DNA of 64,000 bases from Halobacteriales archaeon YIM A00010 (GTDB lineage Archaea > Halobacteriota > Halobacteria > Halobacteriales > Haloarculaceae), in NCBI GenBank assembly GCA_025041175.1, contig JAKCFJ010000002.1:558001-622000 (forward strand), read 5' to 3'. Below, one piece after another: positions 26,517 to 35,082 of this stretch. The translations under genes and the position numbers were made by a program. Below the pieces are notes generated by a model, which worked only from the letters and a program-made list of their open reading frames with translations, was not told the origin of the DNA and did no database searches. Positions within the stretch are counted from its first letter, which is position 1. Each line of letters starts with the position of its first letter.

Positions 26517-27914
26517 TCAGTCGTCACGTTGCCGGTAGATGGGCAGCCGGAATCCAATCCTTCCGTCGTGAAGGCGCCACCTGATCTCGAGTCCGACCCA
26601 GGCGAATCCCGCCAAGAGTCCAACGGCCGCGGCGGCGAACTCGCTGCGCCCCATCCACACCGGACTGATGAAGAGGATTCCGTTTGAGACCCGGTGGGGG
26701 ACGATCGAGTCGACGGCGTCGGAGAGCGTGGCGAGGACGCTGAACCCGTCGTCTCCGTCTTCGTCTTCGTCGGCGGTAGCCGTCTGAGACTCGAGATCTA
26801 ATTGTCGTGCGCTGTGGCCGCCCGCGCTCTCGTCGCCCGTTTCGAGCCGTTCGGCCTCGTAGGGCAGCGACGACTCGACCTGCCACTCGATCTCACCGTC
26901 CGGGGCGATCTCCATGACGCGGTTCCCGTGGGTGTCGGTGACGAGCGTGTTGCCGTTGGGCAGACGGTCGGCGTCCCGGGGCCACTGCATCTGCTCGTCC
27001 GACCACTCCCAGCTCCGGGTCCACTCGCCGTCTTCGCGCTGGAACTCCTGAACGCGTCCGTTCTCGGAGTCGGCGACGACGACCGCCGGCCCACCCCTCG
27101 ATTCGGGGATGTAATCGGGGTTGTGCTGTTCGAACATGACGCCGTAGTCGTTCTCGGCGCCGAGCGTCCAGTTCTTCTGGAGTCCTTGCTCGGGGTCGAT
27201 GAAGACGACCTGATCCTGATTACGGAGGCTGACCATGACCCGACCCGCGTTCGTGCCCTCCTCGATGTACTCGACGTCGTTGATGTGCGCCCAGTCACCG
27301 GGATACGCACCGCCGCCATCGACGGGGAAATCGCTCTGGGCGTCCCAGAGCCACTCGACGACCTCCGTTTCGGTGTCAACGATGAACACCTGATCGGAAA
27401 CGATGTCAGCGACCAGAACGTGCGTATCATTGATGCGGTCCATATCGTGCCATTCGCCGGCGGTTTCCTTGTAGTCGTAGCGCTCGTAGAGCACCTCGAC
27501 CTCGCCGGTCTCGAGGTTGGCACGCTCGATGACGTTTCTCGCACACGGTGGATCGTTACACGTTGGTCCCTCGGAGTGGATCGTGTCCGTCGCGGTGTAC
27601 TCGACGGTCAGAGGATCGTCCGCAGCGGGATCGACGTCGAAGTACTTTGTGCGCGTGTTGTTGTAGTATACGACTTCGCCGTCAGGAGCGTAGGCGGTGA
27701 TCGTCCCTGCGCGTCCCGATTCGGTAACGACCGTGTGGTTGTCGGTCGGCGGTGCGTTCGGAACGTCGGTCTCGGACGCAGTCGAAAGACCGTCCGACGC
27801 CGCAGGGGCGAGCACGGCAACCACCACGAGGAGTACAGCGACAAATCCGACCCGGAGCCGATTCCGGGAGAGCGCGGATCGAACGCGTCGCGACAGATAC
27901 GAACGATCCGTCAC
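26517..27914 (-). CDS. Arylsulfotransferase (ASST)-family membrane protein
   Basis: A 465-aa protein counted from a GTG at 27914; further upstream codons are open but lack homology features. One N-terminal membrane helix (~20-38) is followed by a large extracellular beta-propeller-type domain with repeated blocks such as DTETEVVEWLWD and WPRDADRLPNGNTLV, and by a C-terminal helix (~430-450). The family includes sulfuryl transferases, but many haloarchaeal members have no proven activity. A TATA-like CTAATATC lies ~70 nt upstream. It is independent of the TRAP operon, which starts just downstream on the same strand. Confidence 0.85.
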   Translation of the reverse strand: MTDRSYLSRRVRSALSRNRLRVGFVAVLLVVVAVLAPAASDGLSTASETDVPNAPPTDNHTVVTESGRAGTITAYAPDGEVVYYNNTRTKYFDVDPAADDPLTVEYTATDTIHSEGPTCNDPPCARNVIERANLETGEVEVLYERYDYKETAGEWHDMDRINDTHVLVADIVSDQVFIVDTETEVVEWLWDAQSDFPVDGGGAYPGDWAHINDVEYIEEGTNAGRVMVSLRNQDQVVFIDPEQGLQKNWTLGAENDYGVMFEQHNPDYIPESRGGPAVVVADSENGRVQEFQREDGEWTRSWEWSDEQMQWPRDADRLPNGNTLVTDTHGNRVMEIAPDGEIEWQVESSLPYEAERLETGDESAGGHSARQLDLESQTATADEDEDGDDGFSVLATLSDAVDSIVPHRVSNGILFISPVWMGRSEFAAAAVGLLAGFAWVGLEIRWRLHDGRIGFRLPIYRQRDD

Positions 27915-28138
27915 AGCGCGGTCACTCTCGCGTATCGGCGTGTTGTTTGGGGAGCCATCTGCTTGCGGTTTCCCGAGCAAGATATTAGTCTTTTGTGAAC
28001 TCCTTCCGTCGTCTCTGCGAGCAGTACGGTGACCATTCCGATCACGCTCGTGATGGTTGGAGCGTGAGGGGAGCAAGGCGACGGTAGCAGACACATTTCC
28101 GGTCAAAGCCTTTTCATCGTCGGTTCGCTAGTACCGGT

Positions 28139-28771
28139 ATGGCATCCCCGTTCGATGTGCTACAGATCGATGCGGACGCGGACGAGGAGGAGATAACGCA
28201 GGCATATCGACAACGGGTGAAGGAGGCCCACCCGGACCAGGGTGGATCGATAAGCGAGTTTCAACGAGTCCAGACAGCGTACGCAAAACTCAACGGGGAC
28301 TACAGCGTCGAAGATCACGACGATCGGTACGACGACACTGGACAACGCGACTCCCGAGTCGAGTACCTCAACTACGAAGTTCTGGACGATCACGGGTGGA
28401 GTTTCAGTGACGACGATCTGTTCGAGAAAGCAGCCGCTGCGGACCTCGACTCGGGCGACTACGGGAAGTTTCTGGTACAGCCACACGAGTCACTGCTCGA
28501 AGCTGCGGAGAACCGCGGCTTCGTGTGGCCGTACGCCTGCCGCGGTGGGGCTTGCGCCAACTGTGCGGTTGGGGTCGTCGAGGGAGAACTGGAGATGCCC
28601 GTCAACACCATTCTCCCCCCTGAAATGCTCGAACGCGGTATCCGGCTGTCCTGCAACGGGATGCCAGTCACCGAGGAGATGAAAGTCGTCTACAACATCA
28701 AACACCTCCCCCGGCTCGAGGAGCTTCGGTTGCCACCCCGGCCGTTCGAGCAGGCGTACGCCGAGGAGTGA
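28139..28771 (+). CDS. DnaJ-domain / 2Fe-2S ferredoxin fusion
   Basis: A 210-aa cytoplasmic electron carrier. An N-terminal J-domain (~3-55) contains HPDQGG in place of the strict HPD motif plus flanking Gly. An acidic linker follows, then a plant-type [2Fe-2S] ferredoxin domain (~95-200) with cluster ligands CRGGACANC and a fourth Cys in LSCNGMP. Haloarchaea commonly fuse a J-like domain to this ferredoxin, so the architecture is known though its reason is not. It likely serves oxoacid:ferredoxin oxidoreductases and other redox partners. A single-gene unit. Confidence 0.93.
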   Translation: MASPFDVLQIDADADEEEITQAYRQRVKEAHPDQGGSISEFQRVQTAYAKLNGDYSVEDHDDRYDDTGQRDSRVEYLNYEVLDDHGWSFSDDDLFEKAAAADLDSGDYGKFLVQPHESLLEAAENRGFVWPYACRGGACANCAVGVVEGELEMPVNTILPPEMLERGIRLSCNGMPVTEEMKVVYNIKHLPRLEELRLPPRPFEQAYAEE

Positions 28772-28860
28772 ATACCCAGCGGCACGGAACGGTTTGAGGA
28801 GCACTCCCGGTCATCCAGTTATCTCACTACAGCCCGTCCTCCAGGATCGTTTTCGTCAGT

Positions 28861-29694
28861 TCATCGCGTACGCGCCAACCCACAGATCTCTTTCAGGAGA
28901 TATCTTGCCTGTACAGGAAAGGTAATGTCAGACAGATAATAGAGCGTACCGAGTTCCGCATCCGGAACCGTCACCGGCGCGAAGGATGGGTCCCGCAGTT
29001 TTTGCATTCCCCTCGTCAAGACACCGGGCGAGGCGCGAAAGAGCCGTCGCCGAACTTCAGCCCACGTGTGTGCATTCGCCAGGTCAACCGATGCGAACGC
29101 GACGATGTCGCCTGCGTCTAGTTTCGGTGTCAACCGCTGTAATGTTACTCCCCCGCGTGGAGCATCGTGGAGAAATTCCCAAAATCCAGCTGGTGTTCCG
29201 CGATACTGCCGAATATCACCGTGATGGAAGCTCAACACGCCGTACTCTGGTTGAGTGAGGATGTCTCCCCGAAGAATGCCCACCTGAAAGTGAACGACGA
29301 CATCACACGCGTCCACGATCGTTTCGACGACATCGGACGGAATGACAACCCCGAAACGGTCTGCCGGTTGCGATTTACACTGAATGCGCCTTACTGAATC
29401 CGGCCATTCGACAGCAGACAACGACGTGTACGTTTGTGGATCCCGTCTGATCGCGTTTTTCACGGACTGTACGCCCGCACAACAGCACCGATTCAGGTGG
29501 TGTGTGATACCGGCGTGCCCGACTGTATCATCGACCTGTTCGGCCACATGGACAACAAGAGTCACCTCCGCATTCGTCTTCTGAACCATTTGTCGCACCG
29601 AGGCAACCATCCAGTCTGCAATCTCACCCCGTCCCGTAAGAAAACAGACGCGAAGCGGTGTGAGGGACGACCGAGTCGTGTTCCGGAGCTTCAT
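28861..29694 (-). CDS. Formyltransferase-fold protein (methionyl-tRNA formyltransferase-like)
   Basis: A 277-aa protein with a formyl-transferase N-type core. The catalytic-style segment SFHHGDIRQYRGTP (~170-183) recalls the Asn/His/Asp region of tetrahydrofolate-dependent formyltransferases, but Asn is replaced by His. It is followed by GVTLQRLTPKLDAGDIV, the canonical D-A-G-D-I pattern. Archaea do not formylate initiator Met-tRNA, so the substrate is more likely a sugar nucleotide or another amine. Two possible starts (29694 or 29718) lie in a duplicated 25-nt segment. It is isolated from other genes. Confidence 0.8.
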   Translation of the reverse strand: MKLRNTTRSSLTPLRVCFLTGRGEIADWMVASVRQMVQKTNAEVTLVVHVAEQVDDTVGHAGITHHLNRCCCAGVQSVKNAIRRDPQTYTSLSAVEWPDSVRRIQCKSQPADRFGVVIPSDVVETIVDACDVVVHFQVGILRGDILTQPEYGVLSFHHGDIRQYRGTPAGFWEFLHDAPRGGVTLQRLTPKLDAGDIVAFASVDLANAHTWAEVRRRLFRASPGVLTRGMQKLRDPSFAPVTVPDAELGTLYYLSDITFPVQARYLLKEICGLARTR

Positions 29695-29755
29695 AGCCTG
29701 TCTATCCCGATAATCCACGATCTTGAATTCTCATGGCTTGTATATCCCGATAATT
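29691..29755. repeat. 25-nt direct repeat pair at a gene start
   Basis: Copies at 29691-29715 and 29731-29755 share ATCCCGATAAT and most flanking bases (about four differences), with a 40-nt period. The first copy covers the start codon of the formyltransferase-like gene and the second covers its 5' leader. This could be a duplicated regulator site or a tandem duplication. Confidence 0.6.
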
Positions 29756-29974
29756 AGTGCTTAATACGTGTAAGACGAAAATTCTCCACCAGTAATGTAT
29801 AAGATGTCGGCTCGAGACCTATGAGCCTCCCCGTCGGTTTGTCGACTACGATATTCACGTTTGGAACCGTACCTTCCGTCCGGCACCACCGTTCTGTTCG
29901 TTCAGTGATGAGATAGCGACGGTTAAGTGCAGTTTCCCCTCGACTAGGTTATCCTATCGGTCGGTAAGTTATCA

Positions 29975-31144
29975 TTATTGGTCGTCTCGCCCGGAGCCAT
30001 CAGCGCGTTCGAACGCGTCAGTGGCCTCTTGTGCGATTTCACCGGCTTCGATGTCCGAGTAACGCTCACGAACGACGCGTTCGGTGTTATCGAGGAGACG
30101 CGCGGCGGCTGCGTACCCCTTGGATTTGGCGAGCACTCTACCCGCCCCTCGCCGCGCACCGTGTGGTGCGAGATAGCCGTGTTTGTCCTCGATCTCGATC
30201 CCGGCGTCGTCGGTGAGCCGCCGCATGATTCGCCGCCCGCTGGTGGTCGTGATCGATGGAGGGGCGACGTTCGCCTCGTGGAACAGCTCAAACGTCGGTT
30301 CCGTCCCGAGTTGCCGTTCGATCGTGTCGGCGAGTCCGCGCTCGGCGAACTCGTCTCGGAGCTGGCCGTAAAGCGTGGGTCGGTGGAGGGTCGGGAACAG
30401 GGGCCACGTCTCGGCGGGATCGAGCACGCGTTCGAGCGTTCGAAGCGGGTGGACGACCGGATCGGGAATCGAGCGGTCACTCAGCTCCTGTCGTTTCGAG
30501 AGGACAGTGAGCCGGCGCTCTTCGAGGGCGAGATCCGACCACGTGACCCCCGTTCGACGGTCGTCGGACGGATTGTGGAGGAGTTCACTGCCTCGGATGC
30601 CCGTGTAGGCGAGGACGTACACGAACGCCCGATCTCGAGCGGTTTTGATCGCGTGCCACCGATCATCCTCGACCGCATCGAGCGCCTGCTCGGCCATTTG
30701 ATCGGCGTGACGACAGATGGCGCGGCGTTGAGCGGGGTACCACGTCTGCTGGCCGGTCTCGCGCTGGCGGCCCGCGTGGTCGGTCGTCGGAAGAGGTTCC
30801 TTTGCGCGCGTCGTCTGGGCGGGGTTCTCCGTCAGATACCCCTCCCGAACGCACCAGCCCAGAAACGCCGAGAGGTTCGCGTAGTAGGTCCGAACGGAAC
30901 TCGCTGTGAGATCGTCCTGAACGAGGGATCGGACGTACTGGCGGAGATGGACGGGAGAAAGCTCGGTGAACGCCGATGGGGTGTCGGGTTGATCGGCGAG
31001 CCAGTCGAAAAACCGCCTGACATCACGTTCCACGTTGCGCCGGTACGTCCCCGACTGGCGGTTCGGACCTTTGCCTTTGCTACTGAGAAACGCCTCCAAG
31101 GCAGGGTCCGGGAACAGATAGGATTGCTCGTCACTCACGCCCAT
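29975..31144 (-). CDS. Tyrosine recombinase / integrase
   Basis: A 389-aa XerC/D-like recombinase. The SAM-like core-binding domain occupies ~15-110 (YRRNVERDVRRFFDWL, then SSVRTYYANLSAFL). The catalytic domain has Arg in TGIRGSE, HxxR in PHGARRG, and the nucleophile Tyr in RERYSDI. The second His/Trp of the RHRH/WY set is replaced in LLDNTERV. The start at MGVSDEQ (31144) follows a typical haloarchaeal length; an upstream ATG at 31195 adds 17 residues. A perfect 13-7-13 inverted repeat lies just upstream and may be its recombination site. It borders the accessory half of the window. Confidence 0.9.
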   Translation of the reverse strand: MGVSDEQSYLFPDPALEAFLSSKGKGPNRQSGTYRRNVERDVRRFFDWLADQPDTPSAFTELSPVHLRQYVRSLVQDDLTASSVRTYYANLSAFLGWCVREGYLTENPAQTTRAKEPLPTTDHAGRQRETGQQTWYPAQRRAICRHADQMAEQALDAVEDDRWHAIKTARDRAFVYVLAYTGIRGSELLHNPSDDRRTGVTWSDLALEERRLTVLSKRQELSDRSIPDPVVHPLRTLERVLDPAETWPLFPTLHRPTLYGQLRDEFAERGLADTIERQLGTEPTFELFHEANVAPPSITTTSGRRIMRRLTDDAGIEIEDKHGYLAPHGARRGAGRVLAKSKGYAAAARLLDNTERVVRERYSDIEAGEIAQEATDAFERADGSGRDDQ

Positions 31145-31250
31145 CACCGGGCCGTGAGGCCCTGTCCAGCCTGAACCGTGCCGAGAGGGAGCCAATCACG
31201 TCGAAAATGGTACTGAACATGGTTCGTGTACGGGATAGAGACGGATATAT

Positions 31251-31283
31251 CCACGTATGCTTATCTCTACTAAGCATACGTGG
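31251..31283. repeat. Perfect 13-7-13 inverted repeat (candidate recombination site)
   Basis: CCACGTATGCTTA (31251-31263) and TAAGCATACGTGG (31271-31283) are perfect arms around TCTCTAC. Two inverted 11-13 bp arms with a 6-8 bp spacer is the layout of tyrosine-recombinase crossover sites (lox, dif). It lies ~107 nt upstream of the recombinase start. A regulatory hairpin is the alternative. Confidence 0.55.
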
Positions 31284-31375
31284 ATGGGATTCACCCAAAT
31301 TCCGCCGATTTCAGACGGCCGAACCGTTGAACGGCATAAATCCAGAAATATAAATCATATATCGATATATCAAAT

Positions 31376-31432
31376 TCACCAAAGTGGAGGTCCCCTACTT
31401 CGGAGGATGGTTTTCTGTAAATGGACTTTTCT
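31376..31432. repeat. Dispersed ~57-nt repeat, copy 1
   Basis: Shares CACCAAAG and TTCGGAGGATGG, and roughly 70% of bases by eye, with 35721-35777. Unknown origin, possibly the end of a degraded element. Copy 1 lies directly before a palindromic ~110-nt element. Confidence 0.4.
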
Positions 31433-31435
31433 CAC

Positions 31436-31545
31436 CAGAGGTCGGCTAGGTCGATTTATTATGCACGGCTATCCGCGAAACATAGACTACTGATATTAGA
31501 TTTCAAGATAGATTGTGAATTAGAAATCCACCTAGCCGACTTCTG
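31436..31545. repeat. Palindromic ~110-nt element, copy A
   Basis: The left end GGTCGGCTAGGTCGATTT mirrors the right end AATCCACCTAGCCGACTTC, and the inverted symmetry continues towards the centre (CGAAACATAG against TTAGATTTCA). The whole unit can fold as one long imperfect hairpin. No coding capacity. Confidence 0.7.
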
Positions 31546-31678
31546 TTCTCACTAGAATGAGTCTGGAATTTGTCGTGCAGCGTCGATAGAAGGCTTCATT
31601 CGGTATGCTACTCGATTCAGGACGCTCGGCTCAGTTTCACCCCAAGTGCTCGCTGGATCGGGAAGATGATCTAGACGT

Positions 31679-31788
31679 CTGAAGTCGGCTCGGTAGATTG
31701 CTCATGCACATCTGGGCTCGAAATCTACACCGGGCGTCTAAATTTCGTGGGTGGCTATGTATGACGAATCCTACCTAGCAGACTTCAG
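31679..31788. repeat. Palindromic ~110-nt element, copy B
   Basis: Starts CTGAAGTCGGCTCGGTAGAT and ends CTACCTAGCAGACTTCAG. The internal arms CGAAATCTAC and CTAAATTTCG are again inverted. Exactly the same length as copies A, E and F. Confidence 0.75.
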
Positions 31789-31812
31789 ATGATGGACAAT
31801 AAGATACCTAAT

Positions 31813-31923
31813 CTGATGATGGGCAGGTAAAATTCCTAATGCATAGCTACCTGCGAAATTTATACTGACGACCTAGATTTCGAGATGGATCGTGCATTAT
31901 GAATCTTACCTAGCCGACTTCAG
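31813..31923. repeat. Palindromic ~110-nt element, copy C
   Basis: The right end CTTACCTAGCCGACTTCAG is well conserved. The left end CTGATGATGGGCAGGTAA is degenerate. The centre has CGAAATTTATA against CTAGATTTCG. A short extra fragment resembling an element interior follows at 31924-31945, directly before the IS remnant. Confidence 0.7.
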
Positions 31924-31942
31924 ACCTAATGCACAGTTATTC

Positions 31943-32113
31943 ATGAACGCTCTTCTGTTGGAGGTTGTTGATGGTGTTTAGCAGTTCTCACCGCATCGAG
32001 GCATCTCCAAGGACAAACTCACACAGTACCTTCGAGCGTTCCAGCTACGCCACGAACTGTTCCGCAAACCTGGTCGAGAAGCCCTCAACTACGCTGTCAG
32101 AGCGACGCTCTGA
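31943..32113 (+). pseudogene. Remnant of an IS transposase C-terminus
   Basis: A frame of ~56 codons reading like the end of a haloarchaeal transposase (FSPHRGISKDKLTQYLRAF, then FRKPGREALNYAVRATL). A TAG stop interrupts it after VVDGV. The motif recalls IS1595-type elements, but the family is not certain. The rest of the element is missing. It follows palindromic copy C by about 20 nt. Confidence 0.6.
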
Positions 32114-32321
32114 AATCAACAATGTGCTACCCATGAGCGTGATTTCTCCACCCCTACAGTCAGATTATCAGATATGGCACTTTACCGACGTGTACCGTTG
32201 CCTTTTGAGAGCGCTGCACCCGGGGCAACTAGATACTAACACTTGCTCCCCCCCAAGTTGAGGGACGCCATCAATGTATTTCGAGAGACTGTTGAAAGAA
32301 GTAATATTCAATCGATTATAT

Positions 32322-32735
32322 CTATTTTTCCTCACAGAGCGACCGCACTCCAAGAATATACAGTGTAACGATAATATAAGCTATGAATATTCCAAGGAAG
32401 AAATTATAGTATAAGACAGCTGAGTTTGGGAACAGCCATATATAACTCGACATCAGACCCACATAACCTATGAATACAATCGGACCCATAAGAAAATCTA
32501 TTTGTTGCAAAATATTAGTGAATTGTGGCCAATGCTCGGGTCGTTCAACTATATCTTTGTATATAGGAAATATAATGAACGATATAAAACCTCCGACAAA
32601 ATGGGGCCACGAAAGAGTCTCTGCGTTTCGGAGTTTGAGAGCAATCACTCCTAGAGCAACGATTCCTATACCGATCTGACGACGAAGAGATCCTGATGTT
32701 ATGTGCGACAGTAACTGGTTGTTTTTGTCCGTCAT
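32322..32735 (-). CDS. Membrane protein of unknown function, AT-rich gene
   Basis: A 137-aa protein with three to four hydrophobic segments (about residues 22-40, 45-58, 80-100, 110-130) and an LCEEK C-terminus. The DNA is visibly richer in A and T than the neighbours and uses AT-ending codons, which suggests acquisition from outside. No family is recognised. It sits between IS debris and a truncated surface protein, consistent with an accessory gene. Confidence 0.65.
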   Translation of the reverse strand: MTDKNNQLLSHITSGSLRRQIGIGIVALGVIALKLRNAETLSWPHFVGGFISFIIFPIYKDIVERPEHWPQFTNILQQIDFLMGPIVFIGYVGLMSSYIWLFPNSAVLYYNFFLGIFIAYIIVTLYILGVRSLCEEK

Positions 32736-32865
32736 AGGATCACATTTGGTTGTTCAGCACATTGTACAGGATAAGTCAATATATATCACGGCGGTCTAAT
32801 CTATATCTCCCTGGAAACCGCAATCTTCAGATACCTATGCCGACGTGCACTTAATACGTTTTATA

Positions 32866-34059
32866 TCAGAGGGCCCAGTCACTTTCATGAGGCTTTCCAT
32901 CTATTTCACCTCCAAAACTTTCGAGTCTTTCTTCGAGTACGAGATAGGCCACCCTCTCGTTCACATGCGTTTGCTTCTCGTCACTGCTCCGTTCTTCCTC
33001 GACCATCACCTCAACGCCTGTCTTCGACAGGTTCCAGCGGCGGAGATTACACGTATTATACCCGGCAAAGGACTGTATCCCCGCCAGGAAGGCGGGATTC
33101 GAATACTCTCGATCGAAGGAGAGACGATCCCACGCGTGATCCAACGTTGTGTGTCCCGCCTCGAATGCCTTCCCGTCTAGCGTGCCCGTCCCTGGTTCGA
33201 GGGCAATGTATCCAAGTGCCTCTGTGTAGTGGGTTCCGTGGGCTTCTTCCTCCTGAATTCTCACGTCGAAGCCATCCGGCGAGACATTGCTAACGCGCGT
33301 GACGATGGGGTGCCAGCCTTGTTCGGTCTCCGTCTGGCAGAGCACGATCGGCGTCGTCTCGAATGGTTGCTCGAACGAAACGCTCTGCCAGTCAGTGTCG
33401 ACAGTAGTCCGTCCGGCGGAGGCACTGCGCCCATCATCCAGTTCGTGCTTCCCAGTTTCCATGGCCAGGCTGCCGACCGTCTCATCGTAATGGACATCGT
33501 TCATGTAGAGCCACTCCTCGGTGCGGGCATCGAAGCTCTGACTGGAGACGTTCCGCAACCGCACGTGGCACGGTTGGTCGCCGTTGTAGGATGGCGGGTT
33601 GGCGATGACGACCGGGGCCTGGTAGTCCCCCGCGAGGTCGTACGTCTGCCATGGATCATCGACAGTGAGTGTTCGTACCTCGGACTGGCTGGGATTTAAC
33701 GTGTCGAGCGACTGTTGCTGTCCGTCGATGAAGACATCGATATCGCTGACCGAGCCGTCTGCGACTCTGAACGAAGTCACCTCCCCCTGGAACAGGTAGG
33801 TATCGTCCTGACTACGAACGATTCCCTCGATACGGTCGATTCCAACGCGGTCGGCCGCCTCGTTCGTCGCTGTCGAGTACACGATGTCGGTCCCCCCGAC
33901 GGTATACTCCGTTCGAGGGCCGGTTCCGGATACGCGCAGTTCGTGCACGTCGGATGGATTCAGGTCCGAAGCCGTCTGCTCGTTCCCATCGACCAGTATC
34001 TCGATATCGTCGGCATTCCCTCTCGTATCCTGCCAGCTCTCTACCAGGGGTTTCCACAA
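32866..34059 (-). CDS. Surface-type protein with lectin-like repeats, probably N-terminally truncated
   Basis: 397 aa, no catalytic motif. Two short leading repeats have the DIEILVDGNEQTASDLNPSD / DIDVFIDGQQQSLDTLNPSQ pattern, each about 90 residues apart. Then come three tandem ~80-residue beta units with a WQSVSF or WDRLSF start, a central RVSNVSPDGFDVRIQEEE type core and a closing YIALEPGTG or YLVLEERL. This resembles H-type-lectin-like modules found in secreted haloarchaeal proteins. No signal peptide or Tat motif precedes it, although such proteins are exported, so the 5' part was probably lost. It may therefore be non-functional. Confidence 0.6.
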   Translation of the reverse strand: MWKPLVESWQDTRGNADDIEILVDGNEQTASDLNPSDVHELRVSGTGPRTEYTVGGTDIVYSTATNEAADRVGIDRIEGIVRSQDDTYLFQGEVTSFRVADGSVSDIDVFIDGQQQSLDTLNPSQSEVRTLTVDDPWQTYDLAGDYQAPVVIANPPSYNGDQPCHVRLRNVSSQSFDARTEEWLYMNDVHYDETVGSLAMETGKHELDDGRSASAGRTTVDTDWQSVSFEQPFETTPIVLCQTETEQGWHPIVTRVSNVSPDGFDVRIQEEEAHGTHYTEALGYIALEPGTGTLDGKAFEAGHTTLDHAWDRLSFDREYSNPAFLAGIQSFAGYNTCNLRRWNLSKTGVEVMVEEERSSDEKQTHVNERVAYLVLEERLESFGGEIDGKPHESDWAL

Positions 34060-34106
34060 GCATATCGGGTGCGATGCTTACCTGTCAGTAGCTGCGACTG
34101 ATGCAC

Positions 34107-34880
34107 TCAGTCAAGATATTTACTGATGAGTAGCTCAGTCCCATGTCGAAGGCGTTCTGAAAGCGACTCTTCACTCATGTCCAATTCATCGGCGAGGTCC
34201 TGAAGTGTAATTTCCTGGGAGGAGCTGTAGTAGCCGTGTTCGTACGCAGCCACGGTTGTCTTCAGTGCTGCCAGCCGTGGCTGTGCCTCGCTCGCGGTCA
34301 GTGCTGCCGTATAGATCGGCGAGCCATTTTCGATGTGGCGACCTCCCTCGACGAGCGGGCCGACGTCCACGGGAGTGAATCCGATTTCCTCGATGAGGTC
34401 CGATACGACTTCCTTCGCTTCATCGTCATCCCCGGCGACAAACACCGCGATACGGTCGTCTGGGTCGGCGTCCAGCCGTTGTTCATCTCGGAACGTCGGC
34501 CAACCCGTCGCATTGAACGCCTTGACGACTCGCGAGTCTTCGAGATGTTCTGCGACGAGGGCCATGTACGACTCGCCGACATCCATCAATCCATCACGAC
34601 CGGGGTAGTAATTCGCCATGCTGATGACGATCTTGCCACTGAGAACGTCGGCAGGCAGGGATTCATAGGCATGGAGCGGGATTGCCTCTATGACGATTTC
34701 GCCGAACTCGGCGGTCTCAGATACCGTGCCTGCCTGAACGTTGGGTCCTAGCTCGTCGACGAGGTCGGTGAGCGTTTCCGGCCCTCGAGAATTACAGACC
34801 ATGATCTCATGCCCAACTTCAGCGAAGTGATGAGCGGCTGTGCTTCCCATATTGCCTGCGCCAATGATTCCGATTTTCAT
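34107..34880 (-). CDS. Dinucleotide-binding F420/NADP reductase-like protein fused to a Bat-type HTH
   Basis: 257 aa with two parts. Residues ~1-200 are a COG2085-type NADP/F420 oxidoreductase-like Rossmann domain with GIIGAGNMGS (4-13), NSRG (30-33), ISMANYYPGRDG (~85-96) and VVKAFNATGWP (~118-128). Residues ~203-257 form a helix-turn-helix of the bacterio-opsin-activator (HTH_10) type: AAYEHGYYSSSQEITLQDL then DELDMSEESLSERLRHG. HTH_10 normally sits C-terminal to sensory domains. A reductase-like domain in that position suggests a redox- or cofactor-responsive regulator, or an enzyme that also binds DNA. Divergent from the HxlR gene 202 nt away. Confidence 0.82.
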   Translation of the reverse strand: MKIGIIGAGNMGSTAAHHFAEVGHEIMVCNSRGPETLTDLVDELGPNVQAGTVSETAEFGEIVIEAIPLHAYESLPADVLSGKIVISMANYYPGRDGLMDVGESYMALVAEHLEDSRVVKAFNATGWPTFRDEQRLDADPDDRIAVFVAGDDDEAKEVVSDLIEEIGFTPVDVGPLVEGGRHIENGSPIYTAALTASEAQPRLAALKTTVAAYEHGYYSSSQEITLQDLADELDMSEESLSERLRHGTELLISKYLD

Positions 34881-35063
34881 CGATGGATTCCCGTCCCCAC
34901 ATCTGAGCGGATAGGTGAAAAGCTACCAAGTTAGGAATGCGGTTGCTACTACCAAGGGTGGAAGTAAGGAAACTGACTCACCGACTCGACTCAATTCCTA
35001 GCGCACGTAGTCTACTTCACTTATAATATTCTCAAATATGGATATCCGTTCCAAAATAACCAT

Positions 35064-35082
35064 TACTACGATTTCCGTAGTA
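35064..35082. promoter_or_regulatory. Operator-like palindrome at the HxlR promoter
   Basis: TACTACG-ATTTC-CGTAGTA with perfect 7-bp arms touches the HxlR start codon. An AAAATAAC TATA-like box lies ~25 nt before the ATG, so the palindrome covers the expected transcription start. That is the position for autorepression by the HxlR protein. Confidence 0.55.

Noticed and set aside
31965-32261. 98-codon plus-strand frame
   Set aside because: The neighbouring frame carries transposase-like sequence; this one is Ser-rich and unsupported.
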